20,894 nucleotides of DNA from an uncultured Cellvibrio sp. (GTDB taxonomy: Bacteria > Pseudomonadota > Gammaproteobacteria > Pseudomonadales > Cellvibrionaceae). Below, in pieces: positions 1 to 8,110 of the stretch (position 1 is the stretch's first letter; each line of letters begins with the position of its first letter). The notes beneath the pieces are model-generated. The model made no database searches. It worked only from the letters and a program-made list of their open reading frames with translations, and was not told the DNA's origin. The stretch lies in assembly GCA_946886255.1 (NCBI GenBank), contig CAMPIG010000029.1, positions 1 to 20,894 on the forward strand, given 5' to 3'. Made by a program: the position numbers and the translations under genes.

Positions 1-2
1 CG

Positions 3-1523
3 CTGCCGGATTACATCTCCCGCCGCCATTGGTTCTTCCATCGCGGGCGCCAGCCTGACGACGGAAAGCTGCACCTGAGCTACCTCATACCCTTCGGTGA
101 GCCAGGCAAGAAATATGCGCTGGCCGAAGTGGAGATCCGTTACGACAGCGGCAGCGAACACTACCAATTGCCCCTCGGCTACGTGGCGGAGAAACCTGAA
201 GGCAGCGTGATTCCCCAACAACTGGCCATGGCGCGCCTGCGCCAGGGCCGGCAGGTGGGATTGTTGACCGATGCAGCGACCCTCACCGGATTTGCGCGGG
301 AGGTGGTGCAGGACATGCGCCATCACCAGGTATTGGCGCTAGAGGGTAGTGAAGTGCAGTTTATTCCGGCGGCACAGCTACAGCAGGTGAAGGAATCGGT
401 AGAAAGCACCGAAGAGGATATCAACTTTATCACCGCTGAACATGCCAACAGTTCGATCGCCATCGACGAAACCATGTTGCTGAAACTCTTCCGCCGCATC
501 TTGCCGGGGATTCATCCGGAGGTGGAGATGGGGCGCTTTCTCACCGAGCGCGGCTATTCCCACATGGCCCCGTTCCTCGGCGAGGTGCGGCGGGTTGATC
601 CGCGCGGCGAGACTTACACCCTGATGGTGTTGCAAGGTTACCTGAGCAACCAGGGTGATGCGTGGCAGTGGACACAGAATACGCTGGAGAGGGCCGTACG
701 TGATCAACTGGCTGGGGGCGACTCCGACATCGAAAACGAACAGACTGCGCTGGCCGAGCTGGATGCCTTTGCGCGCATCCTTGGTCGCCGCCTCGGGGAA
801 TTGCATCAGGCTCTGGCGCAACCTTCAGATAACCCGGATTTTGATGTGGTGATCACCAGTGAAGCGGATGTGGCGGTGTGGCAAAACGAAGCCCGTACAC
901 ACATGGAAACCGCGCTGCGCATGCTGGACGAAAACCGCCATGAACTGCCCGGTACCGAGGCGCTATTGGCTGAAAACCTCCTGGCCCGGCGCGAACAGAT
1001 CTTGACGCGACTGGACCAGTTAGCGCTGGGCTCCATGGGTGGCATCATGCAGCGGGTTCACGGTGATCTGCATCTGGGCCAGGTATTAGTGGTGCAGGAC
1101 GATGCTTACTTTATCGACTTTGAAGGCAACACCCATATCAGTCTCGCAGAGCGCCGTCGGCGCCAGAGTCCCTTGAAAGACGTGGCTGGCATGCTCTGTT
1201 CGTTTGATTACGCCGCAGCGATGATCCTGCGTAACCCCGGCGGTGTGGATGACTCCCCGGAAGCTGAAACGGTGCGTCGCTCTATGGTCACCAGCTATCT
1301 GCAACACGCGCGGCGCGGTTTCCTTGATGCTTATCGCCTGGCGGCGGCAGATGTGCCCCATGAATGGGTCGAGCGGGATGGTGAGGACAACGCGCTGCTC
1401 TTTCACCGCCTCGACACAGCCGCCCATCAGGTGATTGCGGAGTGTCACGACCGCCCGGATTGGCTGGCTGTGCCGGTGCAGGGGCTGGCAAGTCTGGTGG
1501 AGCATTTGGGATTGCAGGAATAA
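3..1523 (+). CDS. treS: Maltokinase domain, 3' part of a probable TreS-maltokinase fusion (partial)
   Basis: The reading frame is open to the left edge, so the true start lies outside the window. Maltokinase phosphorylates maltose to maltose-1-phosphate with ATP, the substrate of GlgE in the trehalose-to-alpha-glucan pathway. The frame opens with LPDYISRRHWFFHRGR, which corresponds to the start of the maltokinase N-terminal cap (family pattern LPxYLxxxRWFxGK). The kinase core has the catalytic loop HGDLHLGQ near 1059-1082 and the metal-binding IDFEG near 1113-1127, followed by the arginine- and proline-containing segment RRRRQSPLKDVAG. Many proteobacteria fuse this domain to the C-terminus of trehalose synthase TreS; the fusion is inferred because only the kinase half is visible. 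A standalone maltokinase is the alternative. A GTG at 129 is internal to the cap and is not a credible start. It converges on the next gene with a gap of about 30 bases and no clear terminator. Confidence 0.85.
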   Translation: MPDYISRRHWFFHRGRQPDDGKLHLSYLIPFGEPGKKYALAEVEIRYDSGSEHYQLPLGYVAEKPEGSVIPQQLAMARLRQGRQVGLLTDAATLTGFAREVVQDMRHHQVLALEGSEVQFIPAAQLQQVKESVESTEEDINFITAEHANSSIAIDETMLLKLFRRILPGIHPEVEMGRFLTERGYSHMAPFLGEVRRVDPRGETYTLMVLQGYLSNQGDAWQWTQNTLERAVRDQLAGGDSDIENEQTALAELDAFARILGRRLGELHQALAQPSDNPDFDVVITSEADVAVWQNEARTHMETALRMLDENRHELPGTEALLAENLLARREQILTRLDQLALGSMGGIMQRVHGDLHLGQVLVVQDDAYFIDFEGNTHISLAERRRRQSPLKDVAGMLCSFDYAAAMILRNPGGVDDSPEAETVRRSMVTSYLQHARRGFLDAYRLAAADVPHEWVERDGEDNALLFHRLDTAAHQVIAECHDRPDWLAVPVQGLASLVEHLGLQE

Positions 1524-1553
1524 CGTGCGCGCGGATTGCCAACCGGTGCCCGT

Positions 1554-2288
1554 TTAGTCCACGACGCCTTGTTTCACCAGTGTGGCGAATCGGGTCATCA
1601 CCTCGGTGGCGTAAGGCGTGGCGCTGACCTCACGCAACAATTGCTCGACATCCTGGCCCGTACGGGCCAGTAAATCCCCCTGCTGTTCGATATACGCGCG
1701 CATGATCGACGGCGTGTATTCCGGGTGAAACTGCACTCCCCAGGCACGGGCGCCGATGCGGAAAGCATGGTGAGATTCATGCAGGCTCGCCGCCAGCCGC
1801 ACCGCCCCTGGCGGCAAGTGCAATACCGTTTGCGCATGGGTAGTGTGAGCCAGGAATGAAGGCGGGAGGCTGCAAAACAGCGGGTCCGCCGCGCACGCCG
1901 GCAACAGCTCAATGTCCTTGGTGCCCACTTCTTTGCCTTGGGGGTGATAGCCCACTTCACCGCCCATCGCCTGCGCCAGCAGTTGATGGCCATAACAGAC
2001 CCCGAGGATCGGTACCTCGGCTTCTACCAGGGCGGGCAACCAGTCCTCGATAGCCACACTCCAGGCCAAACGCTCCGTCACCCTGGCATGGGAGCCGGTA
2101 ATGATGACACCGGCACAATTCTGTACGGGGGGTAACGACGCATCGTGTTGAATATCCAATACAACTACCGGTAGGGCCAGGTCACCGAGGGTGGCCTGGG
2201 TCCAGGTGTCGAAATCGCCCAAGGATTCAGCGGTGGCGGGAAAGGTGGAACCGACTTTGAGGATAAATAGCGAACGGGAGGCAGACAT
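1554..2288 (-). CDS. Class I glutamine amidotransferase (GMP synthase-like GATase domain)
   Basis: A single-domain 244-residue protein of the class I glutamine amidotransferase fold, which hydrolyses glutamine or related gamma-glutamyl compounds. The nucleophile elbow is GVCYGHQLLA, with Cys98. The catalytic pair is in GVQFHPEY (His188, Glu190), and an oxyanion-type ITGSHA strand lies near residue 63. No synthetase domain follows, so this is one of the standalone GuaA-like amidotransferases whose acceptor cannot be told from sequence. I chose ATG at 2288 because GGAG lies nine bases upstream (2298-2301); the longer TTG start at 2303 would include that site. It is cytoplasmic, with no signal peptide. 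It is divergent from the thiolase-like gene and convergent with the maltokinase gene, so it is probably transcribed alone. Confidence 0.87.
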   Translation of the reverse strand: MSASRSLFILKVGSTFPATAESLGDFDTWTQATLGDLALPVVVLDIQHDASLPPVQNCAGVIITGSHARVTERLAWSVAIEDWLPALVEAEVPILGVCYGHQLLAQAMGGEVGYHPQGKEVGTKDIELLPACAADPLFCSLPPSFLAHTTHAQTVLHLPPGAVRLAASLHESHHAFRIGARAWGVQFHPEYTPSIMRAYIEQQGDLLARTGQDVEQLLREVSATPYATEVMTRFATLVKQGVVD

Positions 2289-2478
2289 AACCACGGACTC
2301 CAAATAAAACCTGGTCCTATGCTGAGGCGGGCGCGGGGGTGATGCAAGCGGTTGTGCTAAGGATGGGGTTACGCGCGCGCAGTTGCTTATTTAATATCAT
2401 ATGAACTCTAATGGCTCAGCCCATTCTGCTATCGCTTCGCGCCCTGGTCGCGCGAGCTTCAAGGACTCGATAAACCGG

Positions 2479-3540
2479 ATGAATAATAAACATTTCTTCC
2501 TCGCCGCCAGCGGGATGGTTACGCCCCTTGGCGCTAACACCGCTATGACCACCGCCGCTGTCAACGCCAGTATCAGCGCCTATACCCTGGCGGATTTCTA
2601 CAACCGCCATTTCCAGCCTGTTAAAGTCACGGAAATGCCGCCAGCGGTCTTTGCTGCACAGGGTATTGATGTATCCAATTGGAGCGGCACGCATCCGGCG
2701 CGGGTGGCGGCCATGGCGAGGCTCGCCGTGCAACAAGTCATCACGGGTGAGCCGCCGGAAAAATCCATACCACTGGTGCTGGCTCTTCCGGAAGCCAACC
2801 ATCAGGGGGTATCAGCCTTGGGGGCGGACGTGGTGAAACATCTCGCCGGCAACTTTCCCGGCTGGATCTCCACCGTCATGAGCCGCTGCGTTTATTCCGG
2901 ACGCGCTGCCGGGATGGAGGCACTGGCGTTTGCGTTTGATTATCTGTACGACCTGCCCACTGATTATTTCCTGGTGGGCGGCAGTGATTCCCAGCTTGAA
3001 GACGCGCGTCTAGGTGAACTGGATAAAACGGACCGCCTATTGGCTCCGGATAATGGAGACGGCTTTGCACCCGGTGAGGCCGCCGGTTTTTTATTACTCA
3101 CGCGCGAGCCGGCATTGGCCGCCGTGGTTAACGGCCACCGGATAATGCTTCACCCGCCGGGCATCGCCGATGAGCCGGGCCACTTAGGCAGCGATGAACC
3201 TTATCGCGGTGAGGGGCTGGACCAAGCGTTTAAAAAAGCGCTGACCGGTGTTGCCGTGCCCCCGATTCACAGTATCTACAGCAGCATGAATGGCGAACAC
3301 TACTGGGCCAAGGAATATGGCGTAGCCTATATCCGCAATCGCCAGGTGTTTGCCGATCCGGTTACCTTGCAGCATCCTGCGGATTGCTACGGCGATATCG
3401 GCTCAGCAACCGCCCCGGTGTTGATCGCCCTGGCGGCGCAGGATTTATGGAAATCTTCTGTTGCTCGCGCGCATCTGCTATACAGTTCCTCCGATGGTGC
3501 GCGACGCGGTGCGATAATCCTTGAAAAAGTGCCTGCTTAA
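2479..3540 (+). CDS. Thiolase-fold / beta-ketoacyl synthase-like protein, probable T6SS accessory protein
   Basis: A 353-residue beta-ketoacyl-synthase-like protein. The N-terminus FFLAASGMVTPLG resembles the first strand of FabF-type enzymes, and the nucleophile region is SRCVYSGRAAGMEA with Cys137. Where ketosynthases carry the first His (HGT), this protein has SSMNGEHY (about 269-275). Where they carry the second (GH), it has CYGDIGSATAP (about 303-313). Both catalytic histidines therefore appear to be replaced, and normal condensing activity is unlikely. From memory of the family, thiolase-like proteins with NGE and GDxG motifs occur beside VgrG/PAAR (DUF4150, DUF2169) effector genes. Together with the next two genes this suggests an accessory or adaptor role in effector loading. 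ATG 2479 aligns with the family N-terminus; ATG 2401 would add 26 residues without homology. AAGGA at 2461-2465 is rather far upstream. The effector-like gene follows after 57 bases. Confidence 0.72.
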   Translation: MNNKHFFLAASGMVTPLGANTAMTTAAVNASISAYTLADFYNRHFQPVKVTEMPPAVFAAQGIDVSNWSGTHPARVAAMARLAVQQVITGEPPEKSIPLVLALPEANHQGVSALGADVVKHLAGNFPGWISTVMSRCVYSGRAAGMEALAFAFDYLYDLPTDYFLVGGSDSQLEDARLGELDKTDRLLAPDNGDGFAPGEAAGFLLLTREPALAAVVNGHRIMLHPPGIADEPGHLGSDEPYRGEGLDQAFKKALTGVAVPPIHSIYSSMNGEHYWAKEYGVAYIRNRQVFADPVTLQHPADCYGDIGSATAPVLIALAAQDLWKSSVARAHLLYSSSDGARRGAIILEKVPA

Positions 3541-3597
3541 GAGTCGCCAATTTTTTTCAGCACCGGGGTAATGACCTCGTAATGACAAGGACATGCA

Positions 3598-4719
3598 ATG
3601 ACGCAAATCGGTGAAAGTGTCAACGTCTCAACCATTCCGGAAGACCCGGAAAAATCCATCATTGCTGAGGTGCTGGAACTGGAATTTGTGGATTCCTTTA
3701 AAGCCTGCCTTGCGCAAGCCGTGATTAATCCGCCGCACTGGCCGGCCACGCGCAATCCAGCCAATTACTCTTCAAAAGCTGTGGTATTCAGGTTCAATCA
3801 TCGCGGCACTCAAAAAGCTAAGCTCAGGATAAAAATCACCAGCAAAGGGTACAGCGGCAACGGCAAGTTAACGGGTGTATTACAACGCTTTGAATTCGAA
3901 GGCAGCGTGCCCCTGTCGTCCGGTGAGCATGTGGTGGAGGTCACCCTGAAAGACCCACCGGAAAATTTGCTCTGGACCAAGGGCGAAATCTTTTGGGGCA
4001 TCGATGCTACCGACCGCAGCATCATGGCCGGCCGCACCCATGTGGAAATTTTCTTCGTCTTCGCCGATCCATCCTTGCAACCTTGTTTTGCCAGCGACGG
4101 CGTCTGGATAGAAGCGCTAAGATTTTTGTTTGATAACAGCAGTGTCAGTGGTGTGCAGACAATGCCTTCAGCGGTGGAGAAAGTGACGCAGTGTTGTTTT
4201 GGGTTGCCGAATCATAAATATGAAATTGAAAAAAGAGGGAAAGCTAATTACGGAGGAGCCACCGGAACCTTTCAATTGAAAAGCTATATTGATCATTCTC
4301 CGGGTTTTGTAAACTGTTACGACCAGACATATGCGGTGATTGTAATGTCAGCCGCCTTGGGAATTGGCGTTGATGGTTTATATATGCGTCCGTTCGGCTA
4401 CATAAAAGAAGTCCATTTAATCGGCTGGGGCCGTTGTAATAATCCTTTTCCAAAAAAGCTTCCTTATGAGGACTATCTTATAGTAGATCCACGGGATCCA
4501 TTGAGAGGAGCTTTTGGCAATCATATGTTTTGTGAATACAACATCAAGATTTACGATGCTTGCGCTGGTCCGGTGAAAGGTACGGTGGATAGGGCAGGAT
4601 ATATTTCAGCAACTATTGATACAGTTATGCCACCGGGATGGTCCTCTGTATATCCTGGATCTCTCAGCGATATTATAAACATTGCTCCGGCGGGTGCTTC
4701 AGTCAGGGATGTAGAGTGA
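3598..4719 (+). CDS. Putative secreted effector with transglutaminase-like cysteine catalytic core
   Basis: A 373-residue protein that I cannot assign to a named family. It appears to have two parts. Residues 1 to about 165 are rich in beta-strand-like segments (AKLRIKITSKGY, HVVEVTLKDPP, WGIDATDRSIMAGRTHVEIFFVFAD). The C-terminal part carries a plausible papain/transglutaminase-type triad: Cys240 in FVNCYDQTYAV at a helix start, His309 in FGNHMFCEYN, and Asp320 in IKIYDACAG, with VDPRDP (about 296-301) nearby. There is no signal peptide. A secreted partner follows immediately, and a degenerate thiolase-like protein precedes it, so I infer a T6SS-type effector acting on peptidoglycan or another periplasmic target. 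AAGGA lies about six bases before ATG 3598. The first half of the gene is GC-rich and the second half AT-rich. A non-toxic cysteine peptidase or amidase is the alternative. Confidence 0.6.
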   Translation: MTQIGESVNVSTIPEDPEKSIIAEVLELEFVDSFKACLAQAVINPPHWPATRNPANYSSKAVVFRFNHRGTQKAKLRIKITSKGYSGNGKLTGVLQRFEFEGSVPLSSGEHVVEVTLKDPPENLLWTKGEIFWGIDATDRSIMAGRTHVEIFFVFADPSLQPCFASDGVWIEALRFLFDNSSVSGVQTMPSAVEKVTQCCFGLPNHKYEIEKRGKANYGGATGTFQLKSYIDHSPGFVNCYDQTYAVIVMSAALGIGVDGLYMRPFGYIKEVHLIGWGRCNNPFPKKLPYEDYLIVDPRDPLRGAFGNHMFCEYNIKIYDACAGPVKGTVDRAGYISATIDTVMPPGWSSVYPGSLSDIINIAPAGASVRDVE

Positions 4720-5579
4720 TGCTTAATTTGAGAATGCTACTTTTATTATCTGGATTATTGTGGGGAATGGCTGTTATGAGTTTCGAAACCCAGTTCAATC
4801 AAAACACGCGTGAGGCTTTCAAAAAATCTATCGATTACCCGGCGCTGATTGCACGTCATCCTCCGGAAAAAATCGTATTGCTTGATTGGCAAAAGAGTTT
4901 GGATAAGCTGATTGATCAGGACGGGAATGAATGGATCGGCGCTTTGGGCGAGGAGACGTTAGGTCAGCGCGGTCAAGGCGAGCAGCAGGCAACACTGAAG
5001 TCTCAAAAAAGGACAGCGATTGTTAAAATTATTTCGTTAAGCGGTGATTGGAGGTATCGCCTTGATTACCTGATATGGGCAGAATCTTTGACTAACGGTG
5101 AAGAAGTCAATCTTAAAGTGCTCGCCGGTGTAGATGACCTTTATCTGATTCCTAAAGATAACCCAGTAAAAACTTTCTCGTCCTTCCTGTATGGCAACTT
5201 ATACGTTCAAGTTACATCCTGGGATTCCGAGGACATTGATGCTTTGGCTAAAGCTATCCATCAGTTGATGAAAGATAACAGTCGTGTACTCGGTGCAGAA
5301 CATAAAAATTGTTTTAAAGCCTCAGCGGATAAATCCGCACTAAATGTCGGCGACGTCGTATCAATAACAGTAGAGGGATTGGTAAAAAACTGGGATTCGG
5401 AATGGATATTCAATCAGTCACGCCAACTGCTGAATGACGATATGGAATATCTTGAGCGAAGGGGAAACGTATTTTTACTGAAGGCCGTAAAAAAAGGAAA
5501 AATAAAAATCCCTTTTGCGGCGATGAATAAGCAAACCTTGTATGTGGAACACCAAGACGTGGAGATTGAGGTTAAATAA
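4719..5579 (+). CDS. Secreted partner protein, probable periplasmic immunity protein of the preceding effector
   Basis: A 286-residue protein of no family that I recognise. It starts with MLNLRMLLLLSGLLWGMAVMS, a convincing Sec-type signal peptide, and the rest is soluble and highly charged, so it should be periplasmic. The start ATG (4719-4721) shares a base with the upstream TGA (4717-4719), which indicates translational coupling. A longer in-frame start at 4638 lies inside the effector gene and would place residues before the signal peptide, so I rejected it. Notable segments are LLDWQKSLDKLIDQDGNEW, SLSGDWRYRLDYLIWAE and a C-terminal strand-rich end (SADKSALNVGDVVSITVEGL onward) that looks like an Ig-like or bacterial surface fold. 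The AT-rich composition matches the second half of the putative effector. Coupled expression and export fit an immunity protein that protects against a periplasm-acting toxin. Confidence 0.6.
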   Translation: MLNLRMLLLLSGLLWGMAVMSFETQFNQNTREAFKKSIDYPALIARHPPEKIVLLDWQKSLDKLIDQDGNEWIGALGEETLGQRGQGEQQATLKSQKRTAIVKIISLSGDWRYRLDYLIWAESLTNGEEVNLKVLAGVDDLYLIPKDNPVKTFSSFLYGNLYVQVTSWDSEDIDALAKAIHQLMKDNSRVLGAEHKNCFKASADKSALNVGDVVSITVEGLVKNWDSEWIFNQSRQLLNDDMEYLERRGNVFLLKAVKKGKIKIPFAAMNKQTLYVEHQDVEIEVK

Positions 5580-5641
5580 ATCAGTATTTATTTCCGGCAC
5601 CTATTCGCGTGCTAAAAAACCTTGGGCGTTAAACGGAGTCG

Positions 5642-5989
5642 CTAGTAGATTGGCGTTTGCTGATGAGTTACCAACTGCCAATCACCGTTGCGCTTGATAT
5701 AGATGGAGCTACACAGGGCGGAGTAAGCGGTGCTCGGTCCGCCTCGATCTGCTGTTACTGCATACACCAATACTTTGGTGTCCGCCGTTGGTTCCAGTCG
5801 TTGTTGCTCGGTAAAAGTGACGTTCCGCCAGCGCGCCCCGGAACGGATCGAATCCACTATATCCTCCCGCCGCATAATCCCCGCCGGATCGGGAAACACC
5901 ATGCATACCTCTGGTGCGAGGTGCCGTTCATAAAAATCCGCTGCACCTTTCCAAAAACCCTGCTCCAACTGCCAGATATCCTCGGCCAT
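5642..5989 (-). CDS. SnoaL/DUF4440-like NTF2-fold protein
   Basis: A 115-residue protein with the order expected for the SnoaL-like/DUF4440 group: an N-terminal helix with LEQGFWKGAADFYERHLAPE, a strand with VCMVFPDPAGIMRREDIVDSI, and C-terminal strands with TKVLVYAVTAD, SSIYIKRNGDWQLVTHQQTP. These small cone-shaped proteins bind or isomerise small molecules or act as association domains; the ligand cannot be told here. I chose ATG 5989 because GAGGTG (5996-6001) sits six bases upstream; a longer start at 6052 adds 21 residues and buries that site. No signal peptide. It appears to be a standalone gene lying between the effector module (convergent) and the acyltransferase gene. Confidence 0.75.
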   Translation of the reverse strand: MAEDIWQLEQGFWKGAADFYERHLAPEVCMVFPDPAGIMRREDIVDSIRSGARWRNVTFTEQQRLEPTADTKVLVYAVTADRGGPSTAYSALCSSIYIKRNGDWQLVTHQQTPIY

Positions 5990-6074
5990 CACAAGCACCT
6001 CGCGCGACAACACCTGATAATAGTGATTGCGGTGATTGGAATAAATTCCCAATAAAATTAGCGAGGGATGGTTC

Positions 6075-7175
6075 TTAGCGATTAAATCGCTGTATGGTGC
6101 GAAAGTAAACTAGCTGTATCGCCTTGGGTAAGCTTTCCAATGTCTTTATGGGTCGACCAACCATGGCGCTAAACGCAGTTTTCCAAAATGTCGCCAATCG
6201 TTGTTCGATAATTTTATGCATAAAGTAAGCAACCATCAACACGATCGACACGGCCAGAGCACAAATAAAAAACTTGTTTGATTCGGTGGCAAAGCGGTTG
6301 ATAAACATATAACCGAAATGGGCATGAATTAAATAGACCGGGTAAGTGAGCGCGCCCAGGGTCGTGGAGCCCGGCAGCTTTAGTTGCCGGATTCTTTCCA
6401 CATAAAATAACGCAAAGAAACCAAAGAAGCTGAAAATTATTGCGCCGATAATGTAGGGTGAATGATAAACCTGTTTAATCTCACTCAAGGCGGCGGCCTT
6501 GCCGCTGGAGAATGTCATACAAAGGATCAATGTTAGCAGTAAGGATGCCAGAGCCACTTTACTGGATTTTTGGTTAATCAAAGCAAACAAGGATCCGGCG
6601 GCGAAATAATAGTAATAACCACCGAGCAGCGGTTTATTGTCAATACCGCCCAACAGTGCCAGACACATCACCCACGGCCAAGCCATAAATATTTTCTCCA
6701 GCGACCGCTGAAAGCCAAACAGCAGCAGCAAAAAGATTGCGCCGTAGAAGGTAATCTCCAGCAGCAATGTCCAATAAACCCCATCAACATTGGCGAAACC
6801 CAAATAGTGCTGGACCATCGTAAAGTTGACGATGACCTGCATCAGTGAGACAGACATTTGATCTCCGCCCCAGAAGAACGCAAAGAGGGCAGTAAACAAA
6901 ATGGCGAACCAATAGCTGGGAAAAAGCCGCTGCGCGCGCGAAATAGCGAATTGCGAAGCCGTGCGATTAGCAGCTGAATAAAAAATCACGTAGCCGCTGA
7001 TCATAAAGAAGAGCTCAACGCCAAGGTAACCGTATTTGCTGATAGCAACGAGTTCAGGTGTATGAGCGATAGATGTGACTTTGCTGTTGGCAATACCGTT
7101 AAAGCTGTAGTGGTAAAGGATGACAAAGCAAGCAGCGATAAATCGTCCGTAGTCTAATAACTCCAATCGCTTCAT
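6075..7175 (-). CDS. Acyltransferase 3 family membrane protein (OafA/WecH-like)
   Basis: A 366-residue integral inner-membrane protein of the acyltransferase 3 family. These proteins transfer acetyl or other acyl groups to sugars of lipopolysaccharide, exopolysaccharide or other envelope glycans. It starts with MKRLELLDYGRFIAACFVIL and the conserved histidine in ILYHYSF (His22). The family pattern continues with YLGVELFFMISGYVIF and the arginine-containing ISRAQRLFPSYW, followed by about ten hydrophobic segments. The length fits a bare acyltransferase domain without the periplasmic SGNH domain that some OafA proteins carry. No glycosyltransferase or surface-polysaccharide genes adjoin it, so the acceptor is unknown. 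No strong Shine-Dalgarno is seen, although GAGGCACGAGA lies just before the ATG. Confidence 0.88.
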   Translation of the reverse strand: MKRLELLDYGRFIAACFVILYHYSFNGIANSKVTSIAHTPELVAISKYGYLGVELFFMISGYVIFYSAANRTASQFAISRAQRLFPSYWFAILFTALFAFFWGGDQMSVSLMQVIVNFTMVQHYLGFANVDGVYWTLLLEITFYGAIFLLLLFGFQRSLEKIFMAWPWVMCLALLGGIDNKPLLGGYYYYFAAGSLFALINQKSSKVALASLLLTLILCMTFSSGKAAALSEIKQVYHSPYIIGAIIFSFFGFFALFYVERIRQLKLPGSTTLGALTYPVYLIHAHFGYMFINRFATESNKFFICALAVSIVLMVAYFMHKIIEQRLATFWKTAFSAMVGRPIKTLESLPKAIQLVYFRTIQRFNR

Positions 7176-7339
7176 ATATCTCGTGCCTCTGAGGTGGTGG
7201 CGTCTGATAAGTTTTTTGGCTGCTTTCCATAAATTTCTGCAAGTGTTAAGCCAGCTTCAACGCGCATCAACACCCAGCGCATCTCAAGCTGTGTAATGAT
7301 CGCCAGAGATTTATTGGATGAAAGTTTAATGACAATTTA

Positions 7340-7600
7340 ATGAATTGGAGCGAGGTAGGAAAGGAATCATGTGAGGTTTATCAGGTAACCTGCGCCATTG
7401 AAGCAAAAAAGCGAAGTACGTCATCAAAAAAATATGTGCATTGCAGAAGTGCAACGAAGCGGTACGAAAAAATTTATGTCATGTTCGAGGGCAACTCAAC
7501 GGAGTTTTGCGCGCTTTTCGATCACGACGGAGAGCTGAAAAGTGAAGACGACAAGGTTGATCAAGCGATACAACCTTGTCGTTATAAAGTAATCAAGTAA
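7340..7600 (+). CDS. Small cysteine-containing hypothetical protein (doubtful)
   Basis: An 86-residue open frame with no family that I recognise. It is basic in the first half (AIEAKKRSTSSKKYVHCRS) and acidic in the second (FDHDGELKSEDDKVD), with five cysteines and no signal peptide or membrane segment. The segment YEKIYVMFEGNSTEFCALF looks like ordinary protein, which is why it is listed. Against it, no good ribosome binding site precedes ATG 7340, and its last codons contain a perfect 12-bp inverted repeat that could be a terminator for the facing minus-strand gene. It could be a real orphan gene, a fragment, or chance. Confidence 0.3.
   Translation: MNWSEVGKESCEVYQVTCAIEAKKRSTSSKKYVHCRSATKRYEKIYVMFEGNSTEFCALFDHDGELKSEDDKVDQAIQPCRYKVIK
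7548..7582. terminator. Perfect 12-bp inverted repeat, possible terminator of the facing minus-strand gene
   Basis: The arms ACGACAAGGTTG (7548-7559) and CAACCTTGTCGT (7571-7582) are exact reverse complements with an 11-base loop. Read on the minus strand, the hairpin begins about 55 bases after the stop codon of the small exported protein at 7637-8023 and is followed by CTTCACTTTT, a weak T-rich tract. Read on the plus strand it lies inside the last codons of the doubtful 86-residue frame and has no T tract. A protein-binding operator is an alternative. Confidence 0.45.
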
Positions 7601-7636
7601 TGATTGGATCGAAAAATATAGCCTGTGTCTGTCGGA

Positions 7637-8023
7637 TTAGTTTCCGGCTACTTTTTCTTCCGCTGTAAATTTGTCAACCGTTAATCTGAACTCGATATTG
7701 TCACTACGGATGCTGGTTTCCTTGCCTAACTCGGCCATAAACGAGGGGCTGGTATTGCTATTGCTGGTAGTAATTACCGATGTTGCCAAAACGGTATCGT
7801 CCGTGGCAGGCGAAAGCGTCAAGGTAAGTTGGTATGGACGGGCACCAGAGATAGTCACAGCAGCTTGTTGGCCGGAGATTATGCGAAGCGTCGGTGTGCC
7901 AAGTACAGCACCGTCTTCGATAATGGTTGCGGTGGCAATATAGTGTTCGATCTCTTTGGCGGATGCCGAAAGGCACGCAATAAAGGTGAGGATAAGAATA
8001 CTAGCGATAGAACGATAAATCAT
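7637..8023 (-). CDS. Small exported hypothetical protein
   Basis: A 128-residue protein with a clear Sec signal peptide (MIYRSIASILILTFIACLSASAKE, with likely cleavage after ASA). The mature part of about 105 residues is mostly beta-strand-like, with the segment GTPTLRIISGQQAAVTISG followed by YQLTLTLSP, and threonine/serine-rich loops (TTSNSNTSPS). It resembles small periplasmic beta-sandwich proteins, but I cannot name a family. GGGAGAG (8028-8034) lies four bases before ATG 8023, which supports the start. It lies 87 bases downstream of the last gene of the clsB/ybhN block on the same strand, so it may be read through from that operon or have its own promoter in the gap. Its transcript may end at the inverted repeat at 7548-7582. 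Confidence 0.65.
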   Translation of the reverse strand: MIYRSIASILILTFIACLSASAKEIEHYIATATIIEDGAVLGTPTLRIISGQQAAVTISGARPYQLTLTLSPATDDTVLATSVITTSNSNTSPSFMAELGKETSIRSDNIEFRLTVDKFTAEEKVAGN

Positions 8024-8110
8024 GTGTCTCTCCCTGTTGTATCGGATTATTGTGATTAGTGAGAGTAGCGGGTAGGACAGGATATGTAAACAGGCCTGAG
8101 AAGATGACGC

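Noticed and set aside
1086..1542. Minus-strand frames opposite the maltokinase end
   Set aside because: They overlap the conserved kinase motifs in another frame and have no supporting start site or domain.
2401..2478. Upstream in-frame start of the thiolase-like gene
   Set aside because: It would add 26 residues without family similarity, while ATG 2479 aligns with the normal ketosynthase-like N-terminus.
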